Numbered from the stretch's first letter, positions 1 through 9,451 are shown. The stretch: 41,212 bases of DNA from Hoeflea sp. (GCA_002707605.1 PANK01000001.1:1472050-1513261); one strand, 5' to 3'. Made by a program: numbers and translations. The notes: generated by a model from the letters alone, not told the origin.

Positions 1-1016
1 GTGCACTTGAAGCCCCGCTGAGCCCGCCCGAAAAGGCGGCCGCGGTTCTTTTGGCCATGGGCAAGCCGGTGGCGGGCAAACTGCTGAAATTCTTCGAGCA
101 GGACGAGTTGCAGACCATCATCAAGAAGGCACAGGCACTGCGCACCATCCCGCCGCAGGAACTCATCGAGCTCGTCAACGAGTTCGAGGACCTGTTCAGC
201 GAAGGCGCCGGCCTGATGGACAACGCCAAGGCCATGGAAGGCATTCTCGAAGAAGGCCTGACACCGGATGAAGTCGACGGCCTGCTCGGCCGCCGTACCC
301 AGTTCCAGGCATTCGAACAGACCATCTGGGACAGACTGCAGGACAGCGACCCGGACATGATCGGTGCCTTCCTCGCCAAGGAACACCCGCAGACGGCAGC
401 CTACATCGTCTCCATGCTTCCGTCCGCCTTTGCCGGCAAGACGCTGATGAAGCTGCCGGATGATGTGCGCGCGACCATTCTGCACCGCGCCGTCAACATG
501 AAGAACGTCAATCCGCGCGCCGCCGAGATCATCGAGCGCCGGGTTGAGGAACTCGTTGCCACGATCGATGCGGAAAAGGGTTCCGCCGGCACCGCGAAGG
601 TGGCCGAAATCATGAACGAACTCTCGAAGCCGGAAGTCGATACTTTGCTCGGCCAGCTCGAGACCGTCAGCAAGAAGGACGTCGAGAAGGTCCGTCCGCG
701 CATCTTCCTCTTTGACGACATCCGCCTCATGCCGGCGCGCAGCCGTTCGACGCTGTTCAACGACATTTCGGGCGAAGTCATCACCATGGCGCTCCGCGGG
801 GCAGATGGCGAACTGAGCGAGTCGATCCTGTCCGCGATCGGCGCGCGTCAGCGCCGCATGATCGAATCCGATCTCGCGGCAGGCGATCAGGGCATCAATC
901 CGCGCGAGATCGCGGTTGCCCGTCGGACCATTACCCAGGAAGCCATTCGTCTGGCAGGGCAGAATCAGCTAAGCCTGCGCGAAGAAAACGCGGCCCAGAC
1001 GCAAGAGGCGGCTTGA
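1..1016 (+). CDS. fliG: Flagellar motor switch protein FliG (5' partial)
   Basis: FliG is part of the cytoplasmic C-ring rotor. It couples the MS-ring protein FliF to FliM/FliN and provides the charged surface that stator proteins push on. The reading frame is open from the left edge (first full codon at position 3), and residues such as PLSPPEKAAAVLLAMGKP precede the first in-window start-like codon (TTG at 51), so the true start lies outside the window. The EHPQT motif of the middle domain (about nt 380-400) is present. So is the C-terminal domain with the charged helix around ALRGADGELSES. flhB follows 18 nt after the stop, so the two are probably co-transcribed. The family assignment is certain; only the N-terminus is missing. 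Confidence 0.95.
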   Translation, partial: ALEAPLSPPEKAAAVLLAMGKPVAGKLLKFFEQDELQTIIKKAQALRTIPPQELIELVNEFEDLFSEGAGLMDNAKAMEGILEEGLTPDEVDGLLGRRTQFQAFEQTIWDRLQDSDPDMIGAFLAKEHPQTAAYIVSMLPSAFAGKTLMKLPDDVRATILHRAVNMKNVNPRAAEIIERRVEELVATIDAEKGSAGTAKVAEIMNELSKPEVDTLLGQLETVSKKDVEKVRPRIFLFDDIRLMPARSRSTLFNDISGEVITMALRGADGELSESILSAIGARQRRMIESDLAAGDQGINPREIAVARRTITQEAIRLAGQNQLSLREENAAQTQEAA

Positions 1017-1034
1017 TCAGCAAGCCGGTAGGCC

Positions 1035-2126
1035 ATGGCTGACAGTCCCGACAAGGACTCCAAAACAGAAGAACCGACAGAGAAGAAAATCCGCGACGCG
1101 GTAGACAAGGGCAATGTGCCCTTCTCCCGCGAGGTGCCGATTTTCGCATCTCTGCTCGCGATCCTGTTCTATACCGTCTTCATCCTGCCGGGAGCGGCCG
1201 GCACGTTGTCGGTGCAACTCAAGGACCTGTTTTCCAAGGCGGACGACTTCCGTCTGGATAATGGCGGCGACGCCATGGCGCTCTTCCAGCAGCTGTTTCT
1301 GATGGCAGGCGGCGTTCTGCTGCCCGCGTTTGCGCTTTTCATGGTGTTCGGGCTGGCTGCCTCGGTGTTTCAGAACATGCCGAGCCCCGTACTCGACCGC
1401 ATCCAGCCGAAATTCGAACGCATCTCACCAATGGGTGGCTTCAAGCGCATTTTCGGCCCCAAGGGTTTGGTCGAATTCGGAAAATCGCTGATAAAAATTC
1501 TGGTGGTGTCGGCCATTATCGGCGTCGTTCTGCGCAATGATTATCTTCACGTGCTTGCAGACATGTTCTCAGATCCCCGCGGCATTGCGCCTGAAATGGC
1601 GCGCCTCGGGGTCAAGATCATCACCGTCGTCCTGATTGCCACACTCGTCATTGCCGTCGCTGACGTCTTCTGGACGCGCTACACCTGGCACACCGACCTG
1701 ATGATGACCAAGCAGGAGATCAAGGACGAGGTCAAGCAATCCGACGGCGACCCAATTCTGAAAGCCCGCCAGCGCTCTCTTGCCCGGGACCGCGCCCGCA
1801 AGCGCATGATGACTCAGGTGCCACGCGCCACCTTGGTTATCGCCAACCCAACCCACTATGCCGTGGCCCTGCGCTATGTGGCCGGACAGGACGGCGCGCC
1901 AATGGTTCTTGCCAAGGGGCAGGACCTTATTGCGCTCAAAATCAGGAAGATTGCCGAAGAGAACGGAATTCCCGTTTTTGAAGATCCTCCGCTCGCTCGA
2001 TCCATGTTTGCGCAAGTCTCGGTCGATAACTTCATTCCCACGGAGTTCTACAAAGCCGTCGCGGAGCTTGTGCATCGCGTTTACCAGTCAAAGTCGAAAC
2101 CCATGAGTATGAGCGGCAGAAGATGA
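1035..2126 (+). CDS. flhB: Flagellar export switch protein FlhB
   Basis: FlhB is the inner-membrane subunit of the flagellar type III export gate that switches substrate from rod/hook to filament proteins. The product has 363 residues, normal for the family. A hydrophilic N-terminus ([20 protein letters not shown]) is followed by four hydrophobic segments up to about residue 210 and then a cytoplasmic domain. The autocleavage motif N271-P272-T273-H274 is intact, so self-processing is expected. The ATG at 1035 has a modest GGTAGG-like ribosome binding site. The last codons overlap the next gene by 4 nt (ATGA), which suggests translational coupling. Confidence 0.96.
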   Translation: MADSPDKDSKTEEPTEKKIRDAVDKGNVPFSREVPIFASLLAILFYTVFILPGAAGTLSVQLKDLFSKADDFRLDNGGDAMALFQQLFLMAGGVLLPAFALFMVFGLAASVFQNMPSPVLDRIQPKFERISPMGGFKRIFGPKGLVEFGKSLIKILVVSAIIGVVLRNDYLHVLADMFSDPRGIAPEMARLGVKIITVVLIATLVIAVADVFWTRYTWHTDLMMTKQEIKDEVKQSDGDPILKARQRSLARDRARKRMMTQVPRATLVIANPTHYAVALRYVAGQDGAPMVLAKGQDLIALKIRKIAEENGIPVFEDPPLARSMFAQVSVDNFIPTEFYKAVAELVHRVYQSKSKPMSMSGRR

Positions 2127-2581
2127 AGCCAACCTACCCCTCCCGGGACCGTGAAAAGATCGTAGCCGATGCCATCTGGCCCGTCGCGAGCGAATTGCGG
2201 ATGATCGATGTCGTGGATCTGATTTCCATGCTTCGCTTCGAGCGCTACGCCAATCTGGCGGACATCGTGGCGACAGCATCGGAACTTTATTATCTGCCGG
2301 ACACCGTGAAGCTCGGGATCGGCGGCGACTACAAGCTCGACTGGGATACCGCTGCAAAGGTCGTTCTCGACCTCGAACTTCGACCGATCGGCGTGACCAT
2401 CTATGTGCGGCTCACCCTGGAGCACGACAAGGCGGGCGTCGAGATCGCACATATCGTCTTTGATCAGCCGGATGAAGATCCTGACGTCAATACGGCGTTC
2501 TTGGAGGCGGCACTCGCTACCGCCGCCTACCGGCCTCTACCGGAAGCAATGAGCGCAGAAACCCGCTCGGAAGCGGCGTAG
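2123..2581 (+). CDS. Conserved hypothetical protein coupled to flhB
   Basis: I do not recognise a domain in this 152-residue, acidic, soluble-looking protein. It has no signal peptide or membrane segment. The first half is predicted mostly helical (around [20 protein letters not shown]) and the middle looks like beta strands ([19 protein letters not shown]). Its ATG overlaps the flhB stop codon by 4 nt, so it is very likely translated with flhB and has a flagellum-linked role. Rhizobial flagellar clusters, as I remember them, often carry a small unnamed gene at this place between flhB and visR. The function is unknown. It converges on visR with only 12 nt between the stop codons. Confidence 0.8.
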   Translation: MKPTYPSRDREKIVADAIWPVASELRMIDVVDLISMLRFERYANLADIVATASELYYLPDTVKLGIGGDYKLDWDTAAKVVLDLELRPIGVTIYVRLTLEHDKAGVEIAHIVFDQPDEDPDVNTAFLEAALATAAYRPLPEAMSAETRSEAA

Positions 2582-2593
2582 ATCAATTCGAAA

Positions 2594-3322
2594 TCAGCTG
2601 ATCAGGCCAAGGCGGATCGCCTTGGCGATCGCCTGGATGCGATTGACCGCATCGAGCTTGGTGGTTGCCGATCCGAGATAGGCGTTGACGGTGTGAACCG
2701 ACAGGCCGAGACGTTCTCCAATGGCTTCGCTTTTGAGACCGTCTCCGACAAGCTGCAGACATTCGATCTCACGTTCGCTCAGAAGCTCCGACGTCGTCAG
2801 GCCGCCGAACTCAAGCTTCAGTGCGTCTCGCATGAGGCCGATCGCCTTGCGGTGCAGGTCGAGACAAAGATTGACATCCATCTCGGCCCGAACGTCGAAC
2901 AGAATGACATATCCATTGCCCATGGCTCCGAGCTGGACCGGAAAGGCTAGCCCGAAGGACCCGTCCGGGGGACGCCTGTTCTCATGATCCGGTCCGGCCA
3001 GAACGCATGGCTCCATGCCCTCGGCATTGAAATGCAAAGGCATCGGCGACGTGCGAAGATGTGAGACCAGAACCTCACCATGGGTCTGGATAAGAGCCTG
3101 CAGTTCCTCGGCCTCATGATCACCCGCGCTGTGTATCCGGACAGCCATGTTGCCGGGGCTGACCGCCGTCTGCGCATTCACGGAAACAACTGCAAAGGCT
3201 CCCGCATTGGCAGCACGCTGAACGGCTATGGCCTTCGGATAGAGATCCGACAACGTGGCGCCGAACTTCTTGGATTCAGCAATGGCGATCGACTTATCCA
3301 TGGTTTGCGAGAAAAACGCCAT
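2594..3322 (-). CDS. visR: LuxR-family transcriptional regulator VisR
   Basis: VisR, acting with VisN, is the top-level activator of flagellar, motor and chemotaxis genes in rhizobia. The 242-residue product has an N-terminal ligand-binding-like domain and a C-terminal LuxR helix-turn-helix (LLSEREIECLQLVGDGLKSE, then IGERLGLSVHTVNAYLG). The ATG at 3322 lies 9 nt after the visN stop, with a GAGG overlapping that stop as ribosome binding site. Assignment as VisR rather than a generic LuxR regulator rests on the adjacent visN paralogue and the flagellar setting. In rhizobia the two proteins are known to act together, probably as a heterodimer. Confidence 0.9.
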   Translation of the reverse strand: MAFFSQTMDKSIAIAESKKFGATLSDLYPKAIAVQRAANAGAFAVVSVNAQTAVSPGNMAVRIHSAGDHEAEELQALIQTHGEVLVSHLRTSPMPLHFNAEGMEPCVLAGPDHENRRPPDGSFGLAFPVQLGAMGNGYVILFDVRAEMDVNLCLDLHRKAIGLMRDALKLEFGGLTTSELLSEREIECLQLVGDGLKSEAIGERLGLSVHTVNAYLGSATTKLDAVNRIQAIAKAIRLGLIS

Positions 3323-3331
3323 TCCAGGGCC

Positions 3332-4018
3332 TCAAATGATCTGGTTTCGCACGCCGAATGCAACGGCTTCCGAACGGGTTCGTGCGCCAGTCTTGTTCAT
3401 GATGGACGTGATGTAGTTGTTCACGGTGTTGCGCGAAATGCCGATGATCAGCGCAATCTCGTCGCTGGTCTTGCCCTCACCGATCCATGACAGACATTCG
3501 ACCTCGCGCTCGGTAAGATCGGCAGATCGATCAGATCGACCGCAGTCGCCGGGGAAACCGGCGGCGTAGTAGGAAATCGCGACCGCTGAATCGCGCAGTC
3601 GGTCATGAGAGAGAAACAGGCCGTCATCGAAGAGCAGCATCAACAGCATGCGCGCTTCGCCGGCATTGAATGGAATCATGCAGACCCGACGGGACAGTCC
3701 GGCAGGTATGACAACCTCCTCGGGCGCATCATGGAAGGTTGGTTCGAAGGCGCCGAGGCACCGCCTGAACTCGCTGGTTCTGGAATGAGCGGTGATCAGG
3801 GATGTGCCGAGGGAGCGCACAAGATCGAACGGCCAGTCGGACGTAACAATCGTATCCATGTGGGCATCCGAATATTGGTCGAACCGTGCCACCAAAAAAT
3901 GGCGTGCCCCGGCATAGTCGCGAATCAATTCCAGCCCGGAATGCCATCCGCCGCCACTCAACTCGTACAAAGACCCCAGGAAGGTCCCGCGCGTCACTAT
4001 GATTACCCCTTGCCGCAT
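3332..4018 (-). CDS. visN: LuxR-family transcriptional regulator VisN
   Basis: This is the partner of VisR, with the same two-part layout: an N-terminal sensory domain and a C-terminal LuxR helix-turn-helix (LTEREVECLSWIGEGKTSDE, then IALIIGISRNTVNNYITSIM). The longest frame starts at ATG 4018 (228 residues). An internal GTG at 3997 has a much better ribosome binding site (AAGGGG 8 nt upstream) and would give 221 residues beginning MTRGTFLG, so the true start is uncertain between the two. The gene stands about 310 nt downstream of fliF on the same strand and probably has its own promoter there. Confidence 0.9.
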   Translation of the reverse strand: MRQGVIIVTRGTFLGSLYELSGGGWHSGLELIRDYAGARHFLVARFDQYSDAHMDTIVTSDWPFDLVRSLGTSLITAHSRTSEFRRCLGAFEPTFHDAPEEVVIPAGLSRRVCMIPFNAGEARMLLMLLFDDGLFLSHDRLRDSAVAISYYAAGFPGDCGRSDRSADLTEREVECLSWIGEGKTSDEIALIIGISRNTVNNYITSIMNKTGARTRSEAVAFGVRNQII

Positions 4019-4328
4019 TCACCGCGTCACAAACGCGGGAAAATTCCGTCCAAACAGACACCCGTTACACGGTGGCCTGCGAATTCCCCTCCAATTGCGC
4101 GATACGTAGAAAAACGTGCCTTGGCCACAGATATACGCAGATTCGCGGAAAACCTACAAAAATTAAATCGCTCGAATGTGGGTATTTACAAACGTGAAAA
4201 TGCTCGAGCCGGACTGTGAAACAGCGAAGTAACGGTAAGTGGAAGCTTATTAGGAAGTCAGTTTCCCGAACCTCACCCCGATCAGGATTGATTATCCCCA
4301 GATTTAGGTTAGACGCCGGTCAAGTTGC
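4019..4328. other. Gene-free stretch between visN and fliF
   Basis: These 310 nt separate the fliF stop from the visN start. The middle (about 4085-4200) is notably AT-rich for this genome and is where a visN promoter would be expected. I see no convincing -35/-10 pair, terminator hairpin or RNA gene. A rightward frame through here continues into antisense of the flanking genes and is not a gene. Confidence 0.5.
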
Positions 4329-6023
4329 TCAGGCGGCTTCCGCACTTGCCCACTGGCGAAGGATCTTGGCCGCACGCTCCTCGTTGATCTCGACCATGCG
4401 TGCCAGTCTGCGCTCCGGCCCTTCCTTGATCCGACGGCTGGAAACCTCGCCCTCTTCCATTTCGAGACCGCCAACGCCCTCGTTCGGATCGAAGCCGAAG
4501 TCCGCGCCGAAGCCTTCCATGCTGCCGGCGCCGCCGTCCGCACCCATCGCAGCGGGGCTGAAGTCAGGCAATTCGAGACCAAGGTCATCGCCGTCCAGTT
4601 CAGCCTCGGCTGCAGCCTTGCGACCGATCGCGGTTCCGAGAAGCGGCCGGAAACCGAAGAAGATGAGCAACGCTGCGACGACAACGAAGGCGATCGCATT
4701 GATGATCGTACCGATCTGAGCCTGAAGTGCGTCCATGAAGCCGGGCTGGGCAGCTTCAGCCGTCAGCAGTTCGCTGGCAAGGAACTCCATCGTGGTAATG
4801 GAAGCCGTGTCGCCACGAGCCTGGTCGAGCCCGGCAGCGGTATCGACGATTTGACGAAGCTCGGCAATATAGGCGTTGACCTGTGCATCGCTGGGCTGAC
4901 CGCCGAGCATGCCCGCGACGCGCGCCTTGTTGACCACCACCGCGATCGAAAGCTTTTCGACCGAATAGCTGTTGCGCACGGTGTTGATGGTCTTCTGGTT
5001 GATCTCGTAGTTGGTCTGCTCTTCCTTGCGCTCGGCCTGGTCGCTGGATTTCGGACCCGCCGCGCCGGCTGCCGGAGCCTGATCGGGAATGTTCTGCTCC
5101 ACCGTCGCGGGCGCCTGGCTGGACGACTGGTTCGATTGCTGGTTCTCACGGGTGATACGCGTAGAGCGCTCGACACGCGATTCCGGGTCGAAGATCGTTT
5201 CCTGGATCTGCTGACTGTCGGTATTGACTGCGGCCGTCACGCTGGTGCGGAAGTTCTCGACACCAAGGAAGGGTGCCAGCGCACGATCGATATTGTCCTG
5301 CACCTCGTTCTGAACGAGCTGGACGATCGACATCGAGCGGTTGAGATTTGAATTGGAGAAGTCGTCACCCGAGGCCAGGAGCTTGCCGGTAGCATCCAGG
5401 ACGGTGACTTCATCCACCGTCAATCCTGGCACTGAGGATGCGACAAGGTGGCGGATCGAATCTGCCGCACGATTGGCCGTCGCATTGTTCGTGCGCACCA
5501 TAACGGAAGCTGACGGTTTTTGTTCGCCACGACGGAAGTTGCCGCGATCGGCAAGGACGATATGGACGCGAGCCGCCGAGATACCGTTGATCGACTGGAT
5601 CGTGCGGGCGATCTCGCCTTCCAGCGCGCGGACACGGGTGACTTCCTGCATGAAGCTGGTCAGGCCGAGCGAGCCGACCTGGTCGAAAAGCTCATAACCC
5701 GATGTGGAGGACGACGGCAGGCCACGCTCTGCAAGCAGCATGCGGGCGCGCCCCGTCATGCCTGCGGGAACGGTAACGGAGGTTCCGTCGGTGCCGGTGG
5801 AGAAATCGATATTGGCTTCAGCAAGGACCTGGGAAATCTGGGAGATATCCTCGCCAGACAGGCCGATATAGAGCGTTTCACGAGTAGGCTTGTTCAGGAA
5901 CATGCCGGCGACCACGATCAACGCGATTGCCGCGGCGCCCACGGCGCCCAGTCCGATCAATCTTGCCTGGCCCAGCCCGGCCAGGTTTTTTCCGATTTGT
6001 GTTAGCTGGTCGAACAGATTCAT
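4329..6023 (-). CDS. fliF: Flagellar MS-ring protein FliF
   Basis: FliF forms the inner-membrane MS ring on which the motor and export gate assemble. The start is placed at ATG 6023 (MNLFDQLTQIGKNLAGLG), giving 564 residues, close to the rhizobial norm. The frame extends 13 codons further upstream but that part looks non-coding. A first membrane helix lies near residues 25-45 and a second near 430-455. Between them is the periplasmic secretory-type domain (TRVRALEGEIARTIQSINGI and the ARVHIVLADRG region). The C-terminal cytoplasmic tail that binds FliG is present (ARMVEINEERAAKILRQW). It lies 109 nt downstream of cheT and could be co-transcribed or have its own promoter. Confidence 0.96.
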   Translation of the reverse strand: MNLFDQLTQIGKNLAGLGQARLIGLGAVGAAAIALIVVAGMFLNKPTRETLYIGLSGEDISQISQVLAEANIDFSTGTDGTSVTVPAGMTGRARMLLAERGLPSSSTSGYELFDQVGSLGLTSFMQEVTRVRALEGEIARTIQSINGISAARVHIVLADRGNFRRGEQKPSASVMVRTNNATANRAADSIRHLVASSVPGLTVDEVTVLDATGKLLASGDDFSNSNLNRSMSIVQLVQNEVQDNIDRALAPFLGVENFRTSVTAAVNTDSQQIQETIFDPESRVERSTRITRENQQSNQSSSQAPATVEQNIPDQAPAAGAAGPKSSDQAERKEEQTNYEINQKTINTVRNSYSVEKLSIAVVVNKARVAGMLGGQPSDAQVNAYIAELRQIVDTAAGLDQARGDTASITTMEFLASELLTAEAAQPGFMDALQAQIGTIINAIAFVVVAALLIFFGFRPLLGTAIGRKAAAEAELDGDDLGLELPDFSPAAMGADGGAGSMEGFGADFGFDPNEGVGGLEMEEGEVSSRRIKEGPERRLARMVEINEERAAKILRQWASAEAA

Positions 6024-6132
6024 TCTGTACCCACGCTGCCCATAAGAGTTACAGGCTCCCAATGCCCTGACGGCACACTAGAAGCTGAAACTTGCGCGAA
6101 GGTGTTCGAAGATTGCCCGCCGCCCTCCGGCG

Positions 6133-6522
6133 TCAGAAGAAATCGAGATCGCCGGAGGCCGCCTGATAGGTTTCAGCCGACTGTTTGGTGTCAACGGCCG
6201 CACGCAGACGCATTTTCATGTCGGAAAGCGTAACCAGATTGAGCGCGGTGGTAATGTCGACCAGATGATCGACATCCAGTTCATCGCTGACGCTATCGAG
6301 AAACGCCGCAAGCCCCTTGGACTTCTGCACGGCGAGATCGATCCCCTGCAACAGGCGCATGTGCTCAGGCGATTCAAGATACTCGTCGGACTGCGCGTCC
6401 GACAGCATCGGTTCGAGCTGCTCGATGAGCTTGGCCACGTCCCGCAATTCCGTGCTTACCCTTCCGATTACATCGAATAGGGGCTCGTGCGAGAACTGTG
6501 GTGCTCCCTCTCCAGTAGCCAT
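6133..6522 (-). CDS. cheT: Chemotaxis protein CheT, CheZ-like phosphatase candidate
   Basis: This is the last gene of the che operon. The start is placed at ATG 6522 with a GAGAGG ribosome binding site; the longer frame upstream lies inside cheD and is rejected. The 129-residue helical product carries D62-L-A-V-Q66, matching the DxxxQ phosphatase motif of CheZ. CheT of Sinorhizobium meliloti is described as a remote CheZ relative that speeds CheY1-P dephosphorylation. The protein ends GDLDFF, which resembles the CheY-binding C-terminal tail of CheZ (ending LLDSLGF in E. coli). The role is inferred from position, size and motif. Confidence 0.82.
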   Translation of the reverse strand: MATGEGAPQFSHEPLFDVIGRVSTELRDVAKLIEQLEPMLSDAQSDEYLESPEHMRLLQGIDLAVQKSKGLAAFLDSVSDELDVDHLVDITTALNLVTLSDMKMRLRAAVDTKQSAETYQAASGDLDFF

Positions 6523-6535
6523 TGTACGAACCTCT

Positions 6536-7096
6536 CTAGAAAAACTCGATCGACGTTTCCGCGGGCTTCCGGACCTCGGGCTTGGGAACAGACTGCTCCC
6601 GTGCAACGGTCTTCTGAGTTTCCGCACCTGTAAGTGGAATCTGGCGTGCCCGGCCGCTGACCGGCCAGTATTCCAGCTTCCTTCCGTTATCGCCGCCTAC
6701 GTTGATTCCAACGATCTTGATGCCTTCGTCCTTCAGGAACTGCTGGGCGAAGGCCGCATTCTGTTCGCCAATGTTGGAAAAAGTTGCAATGGTCTTGGCA
6801 CCGCCGATGATCTTGGCTTCCAGTCGGTCGCGACGCGCGCCGGCCTTCAACAGTCCGTTGATCAGAAGCTCCATCAGATGGACGCCGTAGCGACTGGCCT
6901 CGGTGCCAGTCGCCCCGCTCCCGACATTGCCCGGGAGAAGAAAGTGGTTCAGCCCGCCAACTCCTGCGACGGGGTCACGCATACAGGCGGCTACACAGGA
7001 GCCAAGGATGGTGCAGAGCACGACATCCGGATCGCTGGAGACCTTGTATTCGCCTTGTATGACGTGAATTCGCCGCGTTGACGGATCATGTATCAC
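6536..7096 (-). CDS. cheD: Chemoreceptor glutamine deamidase CheD
   Basis: CheD deamidates glutamines of chemoreceptors and in some species modulates CheY phosphatases. The 186-residue product has the catalytic Cys (C34 in [11 protein letters not shown]) and His (H51 in GGLNHFLLP). The start is GTG at 7096, overlapping the cheY2 stop by 4 nt (GTGA), and no better ATG is available. A low-complexity C-terminal extension ends ETSIEFF, a tail shared in style with CheT. cheT begins 13 nt downstream. Confidence 0.93.
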   Translation of the reverse strand: MIHDPSTRRIHVIQGEYKVSSDPDVVLCTILGSCVAACMRDPVAGVGGLNHFLLPGNVGSGATGTEASRYGVHLMELLINGLLKAGARRDRLEAKIIGGAKTIATFSNIGEQNAAFAQQFLKDEGIKIVGINVGGDNGRKLEYWPVSGRARQIPLTGAETQKTVAREQSVPKPEVRKPAETSIEFF

Positions 7097-7482
7097 TTGA
7101 GAGCTCCAAACACGGCTTCGATAGCCGCCTGCATTTTGGGGATGGTGAAAGGCTTAGCCAACACATTGTTGGCGCCCAGCGCCGCCGCTTTTTGCACCAG
7201 AGCACGATCGCCTTGCGCGGTCAGCATGATGAATGCCGCGCGCTTGGTTGCCGGGTTGGATCGAACTGCCTCAAGCAATCCGAGACCATCCATCTTCGGC
7301 ATGTTGAAGTCCGAGATCACGAGGTGATGGGGCTGCTGGGCCATGATTTTCATGCCCTGTTCGCCATCACCCGCCACCGTGATCTGCTTGAAGCCGAGCT
7401 GCTGCAGCGCATCGCCGAGAAGCAAACGACTCGTAACCTGATCGTCTACGATCAAGACCTTGATTTTTTCTGCAATAGACAT
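7093..7482 (-). CDS. cheY2: Chemotaxis response regulator CheY2
   Basis: This is a single receiver-domain protein of 129 residues that would bind the flagellar motor when phosphorylated. The acidic pocket D13-D14, phospho-acceptor D58 ([12 protein letters not shown]), switch Thr T88 (MLTAQGD) and Lys K110 (LAKPF) are all present. The ATG directly abuts the cheB stop (TAAATG). By analogy with S. meliloti, CheY2 is the main motor-binding regulator and CheY1 a phosphate sink. Its position next to cheB and cheD supports the CheY2 label. Confidence 0.94.
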   Translation of the reverse strand: MSIAEKIKVLIVDDQVTSRLLLGDALQQLGFKQITVAGDGEQGMKIMAQQPHHLVISDFNMPKMDGLGLLEAVRSNPATKRAAFIMLTAQGDRALVQKAAALGANNVLAKPFTIPKMQAAIEAVFGALK

Positions 7483-8532
7483 TTATGCGACCCTATCCTT
7501 GCGTGTGGTGGTGGAGCGGAGGATCTCCTCTCCGATATCATTCAGAGGCACTTGGGTCCCGACCGCACCCATTTCGTACGCAACGCGGGGCATTCCGTAG
7601 ACCACACAGGTCTTTTCGTCCTGACCGATGGTCGTTGCACCGGCCTGCCGCATGTTGAGAAGTCCGCGCGCGCCGTCGCGCCCCATTCCCGTGAGAATTA
7701 CGCCAACGGCCCGACTGCCCGCCAGGCTGGCGACCGAATCGAACAGCACATCGACCGAAGGGCGGTGACCGTTGACGGGATCGCTTTCAATCAACCGGCA
7801 GGAGGGAGCGGCAGCGTTCCCTACCTCGAGATGCTGGTCTCCGCCTGGCGCAAGGTAGATGCGGCCGATCTCCAGCCTGTCGCCGTTCTCGGCCTCCTTG
7901 ACCTTCGGCTTGCACAGCCGGTCGAGACGTTGCGCGAAGCTTTTGGTGAAGGCTGCCGGCATGTGCTGCGTGATGACTGTGGGCGGACAGTTTTCCGGAA
8001 ACTTCGAAACGACCTGGATCAGCGCCTCGACGCCGCCGGTGGAGGCGCCGATGGCGATGATCTTGCGCGACGGAGCGTATTGTATTGCCGCTGACGGACG
8101 CGCCTGCGTCACCGGTGCCGGTGCAGCAGGTTGCTTGTGGCGCTGCGAACGGGCGGCTGCCTTTACGGTTTCAATCAGCCCTCCGAAGGGTGCCGGGTCG
8201 CCTGGAGTCGGCTTGCCGACACAGTCGAAGGCGCCGATCTCGAGCGCGGCAAGCGTTGCCTCGGCGCCGCGGTGGGTCAACGTCGAAACCATGATGACCG
8301 GCATGGGCCGAAGCGTCATGATCTTTTCGAGAAACTCGAGGCCGTTCATGTTCGGCATCTCGACATCCAGTGTCACGACATCGGGGTTGAGCTGCTTGAT
8401 GGCCGCACGCGCTTCCATCGCGTCGCCGGCCTCGCCGACAACCTCGATCTGCGGATCGCTCGACAGAACGCCACGGATCAGACCACGCATGGTCGGGGAA
8501 TCATCTACAACAAGTACGCGTGCCATTGTCAT
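7483..8532 (-). CDS. cheB: Chemoreceptor methylesterase/deamidase CheB
   Basis: CheB removes methyl groups from receptor glutamates when its receiver domain is phosphorylated by CheA. The 349-residue product has an N-terminal receiver (D10-D11, phospho-acceptor D56 in [11 protein letters not shown]). A Pro/Ala-rich linker follows, then a methylesterase domain with the Ser-His-Asp triad in [23 protein letters not shown] and [13 protein letters not shown]. The start at ATG 8532 forms an ATGA overlap with the cheR stop, which supports it over the second Met at 8526. Confidence 0.97.
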   Translation of the reverse strand: MTMARVLVVDDSPTMRGLIRGVLSSDPQIEVVGEAGDAMEARAAIKQLNPDVVTLDVEMPNMNGLEFLEKIMTLRPMPVIMVSTLTHRGAEATLAALEIGAFDCVGKPTPGDPAPFGGLIETVKAAARSQRHKQPAAPAPVTQARPSAAIQYAPSRKIIAIGASTGGVEALIQVVSKFPENCPPTVITQHMPAAFTKSFAQRLDRLCKPKVKEAENGDRLEIGRIYLAPGGDQHLEVGNAAAPSCRLIESDPVNGHRPSVDVLFDSVASLAGSRAVGVILTGMGRDGARGLLNMRQAGATTIGQDEKTCVVYGMPRVAYEMGAVGTQVPLNDIGEEILRSTTTRKDRVA

Positions 8533-9422
8533 TTCCGCGCTCCTCCCCGATAGCGGTAAGTGGTGATGCCAACATTATCGAACCAGTCCTTTGCCTCGCC
8601 CCAGAGGCGCTCGGAGTGACCGATGTAGAGGTGACCGGACACAGCGAGCTTCTCGGCGTAGCGTGTCCAGATGCGCGCCTGCGTGGGTTCATCGAAATAG
8701 ATGACGACGTTGCGGCAGAAAATCACATCGAACGGCCCCTTGAAGGGCCAGGGCTGCATGAGATTGAGTTCACGATAGGTGATAAGCGATTTCACCTTCG
8801 CATCGACCGCAAAGCCGCCCTCGGCAGAACGCTTGAAGAGATTATGTCTCATACCGGATTCAACGGCTTCAAGCGCAGCCTCCTCGTAGATGCCGTTCTT
8901 GGCCTTCTGCAGGATCTTCGGATCAATGTCGGTGGCCAGGATCTTGAAGTCGTAATTGGCCACGTCCGGGAACGCCTTCAGCACGGTCAGCGCGATCGAG
9001 TACGGCTCGGAACCGTCGGAACACCCCGCCGACCAGATTCGGACCCGGCCGCCGGCCTTGGCACGCGCGATCAGCTCAGGCAACACCGTCTTTTCGAGAT
9101 GCTCGAAGTGGTGGTTCTCGCGGAAGAATTTGGTGAAGTTGGTCGTCAGCGCCGACAACATCTCACGACGTTCGGCGGCTCCCTCTTCCGCGGCAACGAA
9201 ACGGCAATACTCGCTGAAGGCGGAGAAACCCAGCCGACGCAAGCGCTTCGACAGGCGCGAATAGACAAGCGACGCCTTGCTGTCGTTGAGGGAAATCCCC
9301 GCATCAGCATGGATCATGGCGGCGATGTCCGCCAGATCTTTCCGGGTCATCGGGAATTCCCCGCTAACCACACATTCTTCCTGTTTCCCGCTAGGGGCAA
9401 CTGCACTGGTGTTCATCGGCAT
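8529..9422 (-). CDS. cheR: Chemoreceptor methyltransferase CheR
   Basis: CheR methylates receptor glutamates with S-adenosylmethionine. The 297-residue product has the small helical N-terminal domain and the Rossmann methyltransferase domain. The SAM-binding loop is [16 protein letters not shown], and [14 protein letters not shown] and [13 protein letters not shown] are also present. The start at ATG 9422 is preceded by AGGA six nt upstream; a second Met two codons later is possible. It follows cheA after 29 nt, with no cheW between them. Confidence 0.97.
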   Translation of the reverse strand: MPMNTSAVAPSGKQEECVVSGEFPMTRKDLADIAAMIHADAGISLNDSKASLVYSRLSKRLRRLGFSAFSEYCRFVAAEEGAAERREMLSALTTNFTKFFRENHHFEHLEKTVLPELIARAKAGGRVRIWSAGCSDGSEPYSIALTVLKAFPDVANYDFKILATDIDPKILQKAKNGIYEEAALEAVESGMRHNLFKRSAEGGFAVDAKVKSLITYRELNLMQPWPFKGPFDVIFCRNVVIYFDEPTQARIWTRYAEKLAVSGHLYIGHSERLWGEAKDWFDNVGITTYRYRGGARK

Positions 9423-9451
9423 CGACTTTCCTGATGGTCGCCAACGGCATG

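Noticed and set aside
4216-4719. A rightward frame running from the visN-fliF spacer into fliF.
   Set aside because: Most of it is antisense to the conserved FliF C-terminus, and the protein is low-complexity Ser/Arg/Pro, typical of a shadow frame.
6523-6627. N-terminal extension of CheT to position 6627.
   Set aside because: It would lie entirely inside cheD. ATG 6522 has a good ribosome binding site and gives a protein of the known CheT size.
7078-8094. A 338-codon rightward frame opposite cheY2 and cheB.
   Set aside because: The minus strand carries canonical CheY and CheB with intact catalytic residues; the rightward frame is a shadow.
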